Assembly (NCBI GenBank): GCA_016722705.1
Contig: JADKGN010000004.1
Location: forward strand, 806,001 to 870,000
Source of the DNA: Candidatus Dechloromonas phosphoritropha
GTDB lineage: Bacteria > Pseudomonadota > Gammaproteobacteria > Burkholderiales > Rhodocyclaceae
DNA: 64,000 bases
Direction: 5' to 3'
The notes under the pieces were generated by a model. The model was not told where the DNA came from, searched no databases, and saw only the letters and a program-made list of their open reading frames with translations. Shown in pieces: positions 47,665 through 56,214 of this stretch; position 1 is the first letter of the stretch; every line of letters begins with the position of its first letter. A program made the position numbers and the translations under genes.

Positions 47665-48415
47665 TTCCGTTTCTAATTCGTTAAGGAAACGCCGATTTAT
47701 TCGTCACCCCGGCGAAGGCCGGGGTCCAGGCCGTTGATTTTTCTGGATTCCGGCCTTCGCCGGAATGACAATTTTGGAATAAATCAGCGCTTCCTTAATG
47801 CATTAGCGATCCACGGCTAGTGTCCGATTGAGCGGACACGCTGGTGCTCTGATTCAAGGATTTTGAGGCTCGATTCGAGCTGATCTTCAAGTGCATCGAT
47901 GCTATCGAAGGCCAGGTTGTGGAAGAACTTCTCGCGCAGTTCATCCCAGAGATGCTCGACCGGGTTGAGTTCAGGGGCATAGGGAGGCAACGGTAACAGG
48001 TGTATGTTTTCGGGTGTTCTGAGTGCTTGGCTGGCATGCCAGCCCGCACCGTCAAGGACCATGACGATCCGATCCATCGGATGGCGTGCCGCCACTTCGT
48101 CGAGGAATAGCTGCATGCACGGCGTATTGACGTGCGGCAAGATCAGCGAGTCAAGCTCGCCCGTATCCACATCGACGGCCGCGTAGGCGTAGGTGTATTG
48201 GTGGGTGAGCATGGCCCGGCACAACGGTCGAATGGGTTGGGGTGCCCGAAGCGCGCTTCGTCCTGAAACATCAGACAGATCGGGGTTCCTTGAGCGAAAT
48301 CTCTCCGGAGTTCGCCAAGGGTGTCGGGGAGTTTTTTTCCGCGCCTCCTGCGCGGTCGGATCACTTTGCGGATGTCGCTTGTCTGGCGCCAGCTTGCGCC
48401 AACCTGGAAATGGAA
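47665..48415 (-). mobile_element. IS630-family element, copy 3, internally deleted
   Basis: It starts TTCCGTTTCTAATTCGTTAA like the other copies, but a 110-base MITE interrupts it at that point. The orfB part then continues with about 29 bases missing near 48243 (between two GCGCCC-type repeats). After GCGCCAACC near 48404 the whole orfA is absent, and only the outer end GGAAATGGAA remains (48405-48415). Flanks are TGA on the left and TTA on the right, so no duplication matches. The transposase is dead. Confidence 0.85.
47685..47794. repeat. 110-base MITE with terminal inverted repeats, inserted in IS630 copy 3
   Basis: The element begins GGAAACGCCGATTTATT and ends AATAAATCAGCGCTTCC, a 17-base imperfect inverted repeat. 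It is flanked by TTAA on both sides (47681-47684 and 47795-47798), where copies 1 and 2 of the IS have one TTAA; so it is a clean insertion with a TTAA (or TA) duplication. The core holds two facing REP-like arms (CACCCCGGCGAAGGCCGGGG and CCGGCCTTCGCCGG). No coding capacity. Confidence 0.88.
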
Positions 48416-48481
48416 TTATTTCGTCAATACCGCCCCGAAGCGAGCATTCCGAGGCGGTGGATATCCGTAGCGCCGGGGCAC

Positions 48482-48505
48482 AAAAAAAGCCGCTGAAAGC
48501 GGCTT
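48482..48505 (-). terminator. Rho-independent terminator of mscL
   Basis: On the minus strand AAAGCCGCT pairs with AGCGGCTTT around TTC, followed by a run of T (seven A on the plus strand from 48482). It lies 22 bases past the mscL stop. Confidence 0.9.
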
Positions 48506-48526
48506 TCCTGTGATTCCGGCAACCGA

Positions 48527-48955
48527 TTACTTCTTCAGCGAATCGCGAATCTCGCGCAGCAGGATGACGTCTTCCGGCGTGGCCGGGGCTTCGGGTTCCG
48601 GCGCCGGCGGTTCTGCGTTGCGTAGGCGATTGAGCTGCTTGACCATCATGAAAATGACGAAGGCGAGGATGATGAAATTGACCAGGATGGTCAGGAATGA
48701 ACCGTAGGCGAATACCGGAATTCCAGCGGTCTTGATGTCGGCCAGCGTTGTCAGTTTATTTGGGTTGTCGCTGAGTACGAAAAACAGGTTGGAAAAATCC
48801 AGCCGGCCGGTGACGCGCGAGATCAGCGGCATGATCAGGTCGCCGACGATCGAGTCCACGATCTTGCCGAAGGCGCCGCCGATGATGACGCCGACCGCGA
48901 GATCCATCGCATTGCCCTTGACCGCGAACTCCTTGAATTCCTGAAGCATACTCAT
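48527..48955 (-). CDS. mscL: Large-conductance mechanosensitive channel MscL
   Basis: Homopentameric membrane channel that opens under tension to release solutes on osmotic downshock. Two spans are visible: AVGVIIGGAFGKIVDSIVGD (gate-forming TM1, with the conserved glycine/alanine packing) and VNFIILAFVIFMMVKQLNRL (TM2), with the periplasmic loop between and a Pro/Glu-rich linker before the C-terminal helix (DVILLREIRDSLKK). The N-terminal amphipathic helix MSMLQEFKEFAVKGN is standard. At 142 residues it is full length. A clear terminator follows. Confidence 0.97.
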   Translation of the reverse strand: MSMLQEFKEFAVKGNAMDLAVGVIIGGAFGKIVDSIVGDLIMPLISRVTGRLDFSNLFFVLSDNPNKLTTLADIKTAGIPVFAYGSFLTILVNFIILAFVIFMMVKQLNRLRNAEPPAPEPEAPATPEDVILLREIRDSLKK

Positions 48956-49031
48956 GACGGATTCCTTTCTGCCTTGCTAGTTTTATGGTGGCTGGATTAT
49001 TGACGCGTCACCGTCCTGCGTCAACACCCTT

Positions 49032-50186
49032 TCACAGCCGCCGCAGACGCTCCCCGGCCACGACCAGGGTTTCCTCACGCTTGGCAAAGCAGAAGCGCAC
49101 GACGCGATCATCCCGGCCATCGGCGTTGAACACCGAAACCGGTATCACTGCGACCCCGATCTCGCGGGTCAGCCATTCGGCAAAGGCGCAGTCGGGAAGA
49201 TTGGAAATTGCACTGTAGCGCGCCAGCTGGAAATAGGTGCCGCGACAGGGCAGGATCTCGAACCGCGTATCGGCCAGCAAGCGGCGGAAGAAATCGCGCT
49301 TTTCCTGGTAGAAGGCCGCCAGCCCGAGGTAGCGCGCGGCGTCCTGCATGTAGTCGGCGAGCGCCAGTTGCGACGGCGTGTGCACGGTAAAGACGTTGAA
49401 CTGGTGCACCTTGCGGAACTCGGCCATGAGTGCTGCCGGGCCAACGACGTAACCGATCTTCCAGCCGGTAATGTGATAGGTCTTGCCGAAGCTGGAAACG
49501 ACGATGCTGCGCGGCGCCAGTTCGGCATGGCCGCACAGGCTAGCGTGCCGCTCACCATCAAATACGATGTGTTCGTAGACCTCGTCGGAAAGGACAACGA
49601 TATCGGTGCCACGCAGCAATTCGGCCAGCTTTTCCAGGTCGACCGCAGTCAGCAGGCTACCGGTCGGGTTATGTGGCGAATTGACGATGACCATCCGCGT
49701 TTTCGGCGATATCAGCCGCGCCACCTGAACCCAGTCCGGCGCGTAATCGGGGAATTGCAGTTGTGCGAAAACCGCCGTGCCACCCACGGTTTCGATGGCC
49801 GGCACGTAGGAATCGTAAACCGGCTCGAAAACGATCACTTCGTCACCCGGCCGCACGAAGGCGGCGATTGCAGTGAAGATCGCTTGCGTCGCGCCGGCGG
49901 TGACTGTCACCTCGCTGTCGACATCGAAACGCGCCCCATACAGGCCGGCGACCTTGTCGACGATAGCCTGGCGCAGTTCCGGCATGCCGGCCATCGGTGC
50001 GTACTGGTTGCGTCCGGCCAGCATGTGGTGGTGCATGGCGTCGAACAGCGCCGGTTCGGCCTGGAAATCGGGAAAGCCCTGTGACAGGTTGATTGCCCCG
50101 CACTCAGCGGCGAGGCGCGACATCACGGTAAAAATGGTCGTCCCCATGGCAGGGAAGCGGGAGTCGATATGTATCGGGGTTTGCAT
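49032..50186 (-). CDS. Methionine aminotransferase-type PLP enzyme (fold type I)
   Basis: A 384-residue class I/II aminotransferase close to the YbdL/KMTB-transaminase group, which forms methionine from 2-keto-4-methylthiobutyrate in the last step of methionine salvage. PLP features are VTAGATQAIFTA near residue 95, NSPHNPTGSLL (about residue 170) and the Schiff-base lysine in SSFGKTYHITGWKIGY (about residue 235); the C terminus has VRFCFAKREETL. I start at the ATG at 50186 (MQTPIHIDSRFP); the frame opens at 50270. A fragment of a paralogue lies at 42549-42848, and mtnA-mtnB lie 8.5 kb away, supporting the salvage role. Confidence 0.88.
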   Translation of the reverse strand: MQTPIHIDSRFPAMGTTIFTVMSRLAAECGAINLSQGFPDFQAEPALFDAMHHHMLAGRNQYAPMAGMPELRQAIVDKVAGLYGARFDVDSEVTVTAGATQAIFTAIAAFVRPGDEVIVFEPVYDSYVPAIETVGGTAVFAQLQFPDYAPDWVQVARLISPKTRMVIVNSPHNPTGSLLTAVDLEKLAELLRGTDIVVLSDEVYEHIVFDGERHASLCGHAELAPRSIVVSSFGKTYHITGWKIGYVVGPAALMAEFRKVHQFNVFTVHTPSQLALADYMQDAARYLGLAAFYQEKRDFFRRLLADTRFEILPCRGTYFQLARYSAISNLPDCAFAEWLTREIGVAVIPVSVFNADGRDDRVVRFCFAKREETLVVAGERLRRL

Positions 50187-50321
50187 GTTGGCCTTGCACT
50201 CCCTACGGTCGCGGTCGACCGTGAAAAAGAGGTGAAAATCATGCGCCAAGCCAGCCCGGCAGGCAACCACAAGCTTGAAAGTGCCGTAGTATTACATACG
50301 TTATAACAAACAGAAGCTGCC

Positions 50322-50546
50322 ATGTTCGCGCTCAAACTGACACAGATCGGCAATTCGGTGGGTGTCGTGCTGCCCAAGGAACTGCTGGCCAAGCTGCATG
50401 TAGAAAAAGGTGACACCGTCTATGTGACCGAATCACCTGATGGAGTGCGCCTGACGCCCTTCGACCCGGCCTTCGAAAAGCAGATGGAAGCCGCTCGCAA
50501 GATCATGAAAGCGCGGCGCAACGTGCTGCATGAGCTGGCTAAATGA
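50322..50546 (+). CDS. AbrB/MazE-type antitoxin of a toxin-antitoxin pair
   Basis: A 74-residue swapped-hairpin DNA-binding protein: MFALKLTQIGNSVGVVLPKE is the AbrB signature (IGNSxGVxLPK), followed by GDTVYVTESPDGVRLTPF and a charged C-terminal helix (FEKQMEAARKIMKARRNVL) that would wrap the toxin. It overlaps the toxin gene by four bases. It should repress its own promoter, which lies in the short gap after the divergent aminotransferase start. Confidence 0.88.
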   Translation: MFALKLTQIGNSVGVVLPKELLAKLHVEKGDTVYVTESPDGVRLTPFDPAFEKQMEAARKIMKARRNVLHELAK

Positions 50547-50932
50547 ACAACTGGACGTGGATTGAAGAATCCGTCGTCTGGGCAGTTCACGAAGCGCAAC
50601 TCGCCGGGCATGGCGGGGCGACCGGCGTGCGCGACGCCGGCTTGCTGGCCTCAGCCTTGGCGCGTCCGCTCAACCTGGCCGCCTACGATAGTGAGGCCGA
50701 CGCTGCTGCGCTGGCGGCCGCCTATGGCTTCGGTATCGCACGCAATCATCCTTTCATCGACGGCAATAAACGTACCGCATTTGTCTGTACCGAGCTTTTT
50801 CTTGCACTCAACGGCTACCAGTTGCAGGCTGACGATGCCAACTGCGTCAGTACCATGCTCTCCCTGGCGGCCGGCGACTTGCCTGAATCTGCATTCGCCG
50901 CCTGGCTGCGCACGAATACCGCGACTGTCTGA
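50543..50932 (+). CDS. Doc-type (Fic fold) toxin, death on curing family
   Basis: A 129-residue protein with the Fic/Doc motif HPFIDGNKRTAFVCTELFL (HxFxxGNKRT) at about residues 70-88, plus GATGVRDAGLLASALARP and LAAAYGFGIARNHP. Doc toxins inhibit translation by phosphorylating EF-Tu. The start ATG overlaps the antitoxin stop (ATGA). The combination of an AbrB-type antitoxin with a Doc toxin is common on chromosomes. No lesion is visible. Confidence 0.9.
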   Translation: MNNWTWIEESVVWAVHEAQLAGHGGATGVRDAGLLASALARPLNLAAYDSEADAAALAAAYGFGIARNHPFIDGNKRTAFVCTELFLALNGYQLQADDANCVSTMLSLAAGDLPESAFAAWLRTNTATV

Positions 50933-50935
50933 ATA

Positions 50936-51060
50936 ATGAACATCGACTGCATCCCGGACCCGCAGCCTGCGCGCCGGCCCTGAGCAGGGGACGATCACCA
51001 TCATCATCGACCAGACCCGCTTGCCGCACGCACTGAACTGACTGCGCGTCTCCGCACTGG
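50936..51060 (+). pseudogene. 5' fragment of a second mtnA
   Basis: ATGAACATCGAC at 50936 and the following 120 bases follow the start of the intact mtnA at 58726 (TCCCCACCCGCAGCCTGCGC, then GACCAGACCCGC TTGCCGCA) with substitutions, small indels and stop codons. Similarity fades near 51060. With the 3' fragment at 42843-43007 it shows that a second mtnA existed and was split, leaving its ends 8 kb apart. Confidence 0.8.
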
Positions 51061-51240
51061 GCGCCGGCGCGCATGGAGACGGTGCTCGTAGCGCTACCCT
51101 GTAACCCTGGTTGCCGGCGTGTCAATGTTCTGGATTCTCTGAAGCGGCGGCCGCTCGAGCTCTTGCCTTCGTTGGCGACATTGCGGCAGCGCCATGATAT
51201 CGCTAGACTCACAAGTTGTTTTTCGTGCGCGGAGAGTGAA

Positions 51241-52503
51241 GTGGACGCTGGTAACTCGATCGACATCGCCAAGCACGTGCTTGTGGAATTCGGAGAAATC
51301 CTCTCCATCGGCACTCTGTGCGCTTTTCTGGCGCAGAAGATCAAGGTTCCCGACGTGGTGACCTTTCTGCTCGCCGGCATGCTGATGGGCCCCGAAGTCG
51401 CGGGTCATCTGCTGGGTACCGACACCATCGGCGTGATCAACATCAAGGCGGACTCGGCGCTCAACCAGTTGATACTGATCTTCGGCTCCTGCTATATCCT
51501 GTTCGACGGCGGCGCCACCCTGCGCCTCAAGGTACTCAAGGAAGTCTGGATCACCATTTTGGTCATGTCCACGCTGGGCGTGCTGATCACCACCTTCGCT
51601 ACCGGCCTGGTCGCGCATTACGTGCTCGGCGTACCACTGATTGTCGCCCTCCTGCTGGCCGCGACCATCGCCTCGACCGACCCGGCGACCTTGGTGCCTG
51701 TCTTCAAGCAAGTGAAGATCAAGGCCAAGGTGGCGCAGACCGTGATGAGCGAATCGGCTTTCAACGACGCGATGGGCGCCATCATCACCTTAACCATCCT
51801 GGGGATCGCCATGGGTCAGGGGGAATTCTCGCTGGCCGACGCCGCCGTAAAACTGATCAAGGAATCAGTTTTGGGTATCCTGGCCGGCGGCGTACTGGGC
51901 TACCTGGCGGCCTGGCTGATAGCGCATGAAAAGTTCGACTACCTCGCCGAATACGCGCCGGTGGTCAGCCTGATGGCGGTGATCGGCGCCTACTTGAGCG
52001 CCGATGGAATGCATGCCTCGGGCTTCATGGGGGTCTTCGTGTTCGGCATCATGCTCGGCAACAAGGAAATGTTCGGCTTCCGGATGGAAGGCGAGGAGGA
52101 AGAATTGCTCGAACATTTCATCCTCACCACCGCCTTCATCATGCGTATGTTCATCTTCATTCTGCTCGGCAGCCAAGTGGACTTCGCGCTGATGAACAAG
52201 TATCTGGCCAGCGGCGTGATCATCGTCACCTTCTTCATGCTGGTGGCGCGCCCGCTCACCGTGTTTCTGTGCGCTGCGCCCGACTGGCGCGCCAAATGGA
52301 CGCTGAACGAACTACTCTTCATGTGTTGGACTCGTGAAACCGGGGTCATTCCGGCCGCGCTGGCCGGCATCCTGGTCGGCCTCAAGGCGCCGATGGCTGA
52401 CATGATCGCCTCGGTGACCTTCATCGCCGTGCTGATGACGATCATTATCCAGGCCACCACCACCAAGTGGCTGGGCGACCGGCTCGGATTGCTGGAAAGA
52501 TAG
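51241..52503 (+). CDS. CPA1-type sodium/potassium:proton antiporter
   Basis: A 420-residue inner-membrane antiporter with about 12 spans. The Na_H_exchanger pattern is present: PDVVTFLLAGMLMGPEVAGH near the start, STDPATLVPVFKQVK (the STDP/ND-like core of transmembrane helix 4), SESAFNDAMGAIITL (the ESxxND motif of helix 5) and CWTRETGVIPAALAG. The frame opens at 51073, but the GTG at 51241 follows GGAGAG at a good distance and removes a non-membrane leader, so I use it. It stands alone after the mtnA fragment. Confidence 0.9.
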   Translation: MDAGNSIDIAKHVLVEFGEILSIGTLCAFLAQKIKVPDVVTFLLAGMLMGPEVAGHLLGTDTIGVINIKADSALNQLILIFGSCYILFDGGATLRLKVLKEVWITILVMSTLGVLITTFATGLVAHYVLGVPLIVALLLAATIASTDPATLVPVFKQVKIKAKVAQTVMSESAFNDAMGAIITLTILGIAMGQGEFSLADAAVKLIKESVLGILAGGVLGYLAAWLIAHEKFDYLAEYAPVVSLMAVIGAYLSADGMHASGFMGVFVFGIMLGNKEMFGFRMEGEEEELLEHFILTTAFIMRMFIFILLGSQVDFALMNKYLASGVIIVTFFMLVARPLTVFLCAAPDWRAKWTLNELLFMCWTRETGVIPAALAGILVGLKAPMADMIASVTFIAVLMTIIIQATTTKWLGDRLGLLER

Positions 52504-52754
52504 GTTGGCGGATACGTCGAAGGATAGGAAATTCACTCCACTCTGGAAAGGATCCCGTGCCTGGGAGTTGCTGACAATGCGCCCGCCCATGCGGCTATCG
52601 CTGCGTCGAAACTTCGTCGCGATGGCCTGTCTTGCGGCTGGAATGCTCAACCATTTGCACACCTTTCCCTGGCCGCTGCACAAGAAACGGCACAGGCCCG
52701 GTTTAGGCCGGTCGGCCTGAACTTGTCGATGGCCGGTGTTGCCCGAAGGCTCCC

Positions 52755-54014
52755 CTAGACCCGCTCGATGCGCACCTTGGTCGCGGTGCGCCCATCGGCT
52801 TCGGCTACCGTATAGCGATAACCGTTTTCCACGACCTCGTTGCCCACCGCTGGAATGTGCCGTAGGCGGCTGATGAGGAAGCCAGCGATCGTATGCACCT
52901 CGCCAGCCGGCAGGTTGAGGTTCAGCGAGTCGTTGAGTTCCGAAATCGGCGCCCTCCCGCTGACCAGGTAGGTCTCTTCATTCACCGACTCGATGGCCGA
53001 ACGGCTTGGCGGCTTCATGGAGTCGAAGTCAAAGCCCGTATCCACGGTGCCGACAACCTCCTCGAAGATGTCTTCCATCGACAGGATGCCCGTTGCCGAA
53101 CCGAATTCATCGACGACAATGGCCATGTGATCCGTGCGCGCGCGAAGTAGCGGCAGCACCTGGTCCAGCCGCTGCTTGGGTGTCAGGTAGAGAGCGGGCT
53201 TGACGAAGTCGGCGATCGGCCGCTGCAGAATGTCGGGCAACAGCAGATCCCACGTGCTCAGCGTCAGCACTCCGGTCACGTTGGTCATGTTGCCGCGAAA
53301 AACCGGCAGGCGATTGAACCCGGAATCCCAGACGCGGCGGACCGCCTGTCTCATCCCGCGAAGTTCGTTGAGACCGGTGACCTCGGCCAGCGGCGTCATT
53401 ACCTCGCCAACGGTGGTGTCGGCGAATCGGAAGATACGACGAATGCGCTGCTTGGTCGTGGCGGCACTGTCCGAGGAAGTTTCCGAGACATCGATCAGCA
53501 CGCGCAACTCATCCTTGGTTATGAAGCCGCTGGCCCCGGACGTCGCACCGCCAAAGAGGCGAGCGGCAACGCGCGCGATACGGCTGAAGACGAAAATCAC
53601 CGGATAGAACGCATAGGAGAAGAAGCGCAGCGGGTAGATGACCCTGGTGACGATCGTATCGGCCTTCTGCTGGAAGATGCTCTTGGGCACGATTTCACCG
53701 AAGATCAGCAGGAACGGCGTAAACACCAGCACCGAAACCAGATCGCCGCTTTCCCCAAGCAGGTCTATGAAGAGCAGAGTACCCATGGTGGTGATCGTTA
53801 CCGTCGCGATATTGGTGCCGACAAGCGTCGTCCCGAGCATCACGTCCGGGGCGCGGAACAGGCTCAGGACCAGTTTGGCTCCGGCATTTCCGTTCCTGGC
53901 TTCATGGCGCAGACGAATCTTGTCGGAATTGACCATTGCCAGTTCAGACCCCGAGAAGAAACCCTTGAGCACCAGGAAAACCAGGATTACCAGCAGTTCA
54001 AAGATGTGTCCCAT
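52755..54014 (-). CDS. CNNM/CorC (HlyC) family transporter, second of the 53-kb tandem pair
   Basis: A 419-residue protein: CNNM domain with GFFSGSELAMVNSDKIRLRH, MLGTTLVGTNIATVTITT and FGEIVPKSIFQQKADTI, then the CBS pair (VMTPLAEVTGLNE, DEFGSATGILSMEDIFEEV) and a CorC_HlyC domain (LPAGEVHTIAGFLISRL). It is the positional and sequence counterpart of 22407-23654. It lies 15 bases after the first gene of the pair, so the two are co-transcribed. Role in Mg2+/Co2+ balance inferred from family. Confidence 0.9.
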   Translation of the reverse strand: MGHIFELLVILVFLVLKGFFSGSELAMVNSDKIRLRHEARNGNAGAKLVLSLFRAPDVMLGTTLVGTNIATVTITTMGTLLFIDLLGESGDLVSVLVFTPFLLIFGEIVPKSIFQQKADTIVTRVIYPLRFFSYAFYPVIFVFSRIARVAARLFGGATSGASGFITKDELRVLIDVSETSSDSAATTKQRIRRIFRFADTTVGEVMTPLAEVTGLNELRGMRQAVRRVWDSGFNRLPVFRGNMTNVTGVLTLSTWDLLLPDILQRPIADFVKPALYLTPKQRLDQVLPLLRARTDHMAIVVDEFGSATGILSMEDIFEEVVGTVDTGFDFDSMKPPSRSAIESVNEETYLVSGRAPISELNDSLNLNLPAGEVHTIAGFLISRLRHIPAVGNEVVENGYRYTVAEADGRTATKVRIERV

Positions 54015-54029
54015 CGCTTTTCTCCTTGC

Positions 54030-55799
54030 CTATTCCGCGATGTCCGCGGCTTTGTCGGTCGGTGCATTGCTCGGCACGGGGTCATCCACCGACTGTTCCA
54101 CGATGTCCGCGGCTTTGTCGGTCGCTGTATTGCTCGGCACGGGGTCATCCACCGACTGTTCCGCGATGTCCGCGGCTTTGTCGGTCGCTGCATCACTGGA
54201 CACGGGGTCATCCACCGACTGTTCCACGATGTCCGCGGCTTTGTCGGTCGCTGCATTGCTCGGCACGGGGTCATCCACCGACCGTTCCACGATGTCCGCG
54301 GTTTTGTCGGTCGCTGCATTACTCAGCGCGGGGTCATCCACCGACCGTTTCTGACATTCCTCGGTCGGTTCATTCAGAAGATCGTGTTCGTACTCGTCGA
54401 ACACCTCGTGCTCCCGTTCCTGCGTTGCCGGCGAATCTTCAGGCATCGGTTCGGCGACGCTTTCCAATTCCAGCGGCTCGTCTTCGACGATCTCCGGTTC
54501 ATCCGGCGTGCGACCATGCGCGACACGGACCTTGGTGATGCGCGTCCTGCTCACCTCCTTGATTGTGATCTCATAATCGGCGAAAAAGACCTTCTCGCCG
54601 ACCCGCGGCAGGCGACCGAAGAGGACCAGGGCCACGCCGCCGATGGTATTCATCAGCGGATCCTCGATGTCGAAATTGGTAAGGGTGCGCAGATCAGCCA
54701 GGCGCATGTAACCGGGGACGGTAAAGCTGTTGCTGCCCTTTTCCCGGTAGTACTGCTGCCCACGCATCGTGCCCGAGATTTCGCCGAAGATGAAGCTGAG
54801 CACGTCCTTCATGGTGACGATGCCGAGCACCTCGCCATACTCGCCGATGACAACGGCGGCGCGGGTATTGAAACGTTGGAAGTACTCGAGCATCTCATCG
54901 ACTTTCTTCGTTGGCGGGACGAAGTGCGCCGGTTTGAGGATTTCCTTGAGCTTTATCTTGGAGCGGTCGGCATCGGCATTGATCCGGCGCAGTAGATCGT
55001 CGGCATGCAGAAAGCCGATGACATTGTCCCAGTGACCACGGTAGACGGGGACGCGCGGATGACGATAGCCGCGAAACACCTCGATCATGTCTTTAACGGG
55101 CAGACCGCCGTCAAGGGAGCGAATCTGTGGGCCTGGGGTCATGATCCGGGCGACGTCGGTTTCGGCGGCCTCGAGCACCTTGTCGATCAGTACCCGTTCC
55201 GAGGCTTGTATGACGCCCGTCTCCTCGCTGTCGGCCATCAGCGTTCGCAGTTCGTCGGCCTTGAGGATGTTCTCGCGTCCGACGTGCTCGCCGACGACGA
55301 AGGTCGTGACGCGGTCGGCTACCATGCGAACCACGTTGCGCAGGGGGGTGACGATCAGTATCCATTTCGGCAGGATACGGGCCGAGAGCTGGGTCGCATA
55401 CTTGACCGGGAAATTGACGGCTATCGTTTTCGGTGTCACTTCGCCGAACAGCAGCAAAAGCGGCACCATGACGACGATGTTAATCCAGCCGGCATCCGCC
55501 TCGCCGAACGCGTGAACGAGGATCATGGTCATGTTGGCCGCTGCCGCGATGTTCACCAGTTCGTTGCCGCAGAGCAGCGAGACGATCAGTCGTCGTGGCT
55601 CGTCGAGCATGGCGTGGATGCTCTCGGAATAGGGATTGCGCGAATTGCGCAACTTCTGAAGATCGACGCGACTCAGCGAAAACAGGGCGGTTTCAGAACC
55701 GGAGAAAAACGCCGACATGCCGAAGAGCACGCACTGAACCAGAATGCGGATCGTGAGTTCCCAGTTGATTGACGATATGCTGAACCATTCCCAGTCCAT
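54030..55799 (-). CDS. CNNM/CorC (HlyC) family transporter with acidic C-terminal repeats, first of the 53-kb pair
   Basis: A 589-residue protein. CNNM domain: MSAFFSGSETALFSLSRVD, LIVSLLCGNELVNIAAAANM and LLLFGEVTPKTIAVN; CBS pair: ARIMTPGPQIRSLDGG and IGEYGEVLGIVTMKDVLSF; CorC_HlyC domain: GYMRLADLRTLTNFD. After about residue 440 comes an acidic tail, unusual for the family, ending in five 21-residue repeats (unit near QSVDDPVPSNAATDKAADIV). The start ATG at 55799 has ribosome site GGGGGGA; the frame opens at 55964. It is the counterpart of 23655-25025 but about 130 residues longer because of the tail. Confidence 0.9.
   Translation of the reverse strand: MDWEWFSISSINWELTIRILVQCVLFGMSAFFSGSETALFSLSRVDLQKLRNSRNPYSESIHAMLDEPRRLIVSLLCGNELVNIAAAANMTMILVHAFGEADAGWINIVVMVPLLLLFGEVTPKTIAVNFPVKYATQLSARILPKWILIVTPLRNVVRMVADRVTTFVVGEHVGRENILKADELRTLMADSEETGVIQASERVLIDKVLEAAETDVARIMTPGPQIRSLDGGLPVKDMIEVFRGYRHPRVPVYRGHWDNVIGFLHADDLLRRINADADRSKIKLKEILKPAHFVPPTKKVDEMLEYFQRFNTRAAVVIGEYGEVLGIVTMKDVLSFIFGEISGTMRGQQYYREKGSNSFTVPGYMRLADLRTLTNFDIEDPLMNTIGGVALVLFGRLPRVGEKVFFADYEITIKEVSRTRITKVRVAHGRTPDEPEIVEDEPLELESVAEPMPEDSPATQEREHEVFDEYEHDLLNEPTEECQKRSVDDPALSNAATDKTADIVERSVDDPVPSNAATDKAADIVEQSVDDPVSSDAATDKAADIAEQSVDDPVPSNTATDKAADIVEQSVDDPVPSNAPTDKAADIAE
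54033..54347 (-). repeat. Five tandem 63-base coding repeats in a CNNM gene
   Basis: Five units of 63 bases lie back to back, each with GATGTCCGCGG and GGGGTCATCCACCGAC on the plus strand, encoding 21-residue acidic repeats (core SVDDPVPSNAATDKAAD). Units differ by a few bases, mostly conservative. The 63-base period keeps the frame, so copy number can change without breaking the gene. Confidence 0.95.
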
Positions 55800-56214
55800 G
55801 AAATCCCCCCACCTCAGGAATTGCTGTTGACGAGCAAGAATTCGGAAGCGCCGGCCATCAGGGCCACCTTCGCTCCTTGGTCCCCTGCAGCGGCACAAAA
55901 AGCGAAGGATAGGTGCAATCAGATAAAGGAACAAGGGGGCATGCGCCCGGTTCCCGCACTCCATCGACTTTACTCCCGCTGCCGCCGGGCATTTCCGTCG
56001 GCGCCGACCGGCGAACTCCGCGATGCCGCCGAGGGTTTGCCCCTTCTCTCGGTAAGGTAAAATTCCTTATTCGCGGGGAAGATGCTGTATCGCTTTTAGA
56101 ATTGGGGTAGACGGCACGCAAGATCAGCATTCAAGATGACGGCCGGGGCGCTCTGTCGCGGGGGCGAGGCGTTTGGCCGGGCATGTCCGCATTTACGTGA
56201 AAGGAGATCTACCG
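55800..56214. other. Divergent intergenic region between CNNM pair and uspA
   Basis: A 415-base region that must hold the promoters of the leftward CNNM pair and the rightward usp gene. Short open frames on both strands here have no ribosome site or family motif. I see no clear terminator or operator. Confidence 0.45.

Noticed and set aside
29192..48415. Composite transposon bounded by IS copies
   Set aside because: The three IS630 copies lie in the same orientation, but their target flanks differ and no shared duplication encloses the region.
52505..52720. Possible small protein after the CPA1 antiporter gene
   Set aside because: It would need a TTG start without a ribosome site, and the product is Arg-rich with no family feature. 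The interval 52504-52754 shows no other gene.
54033..54347. CRISPR-like regular repeat
   Set aside because: The five 63-base units are directly adjacent, without unique spacers, and encode a repeated peptide in frame.
55858..56130. Open frame of 90 residues between the CNNM pair and usp
   Set aside because: No ribosome site or family match, and it covers the divergent promoter region.
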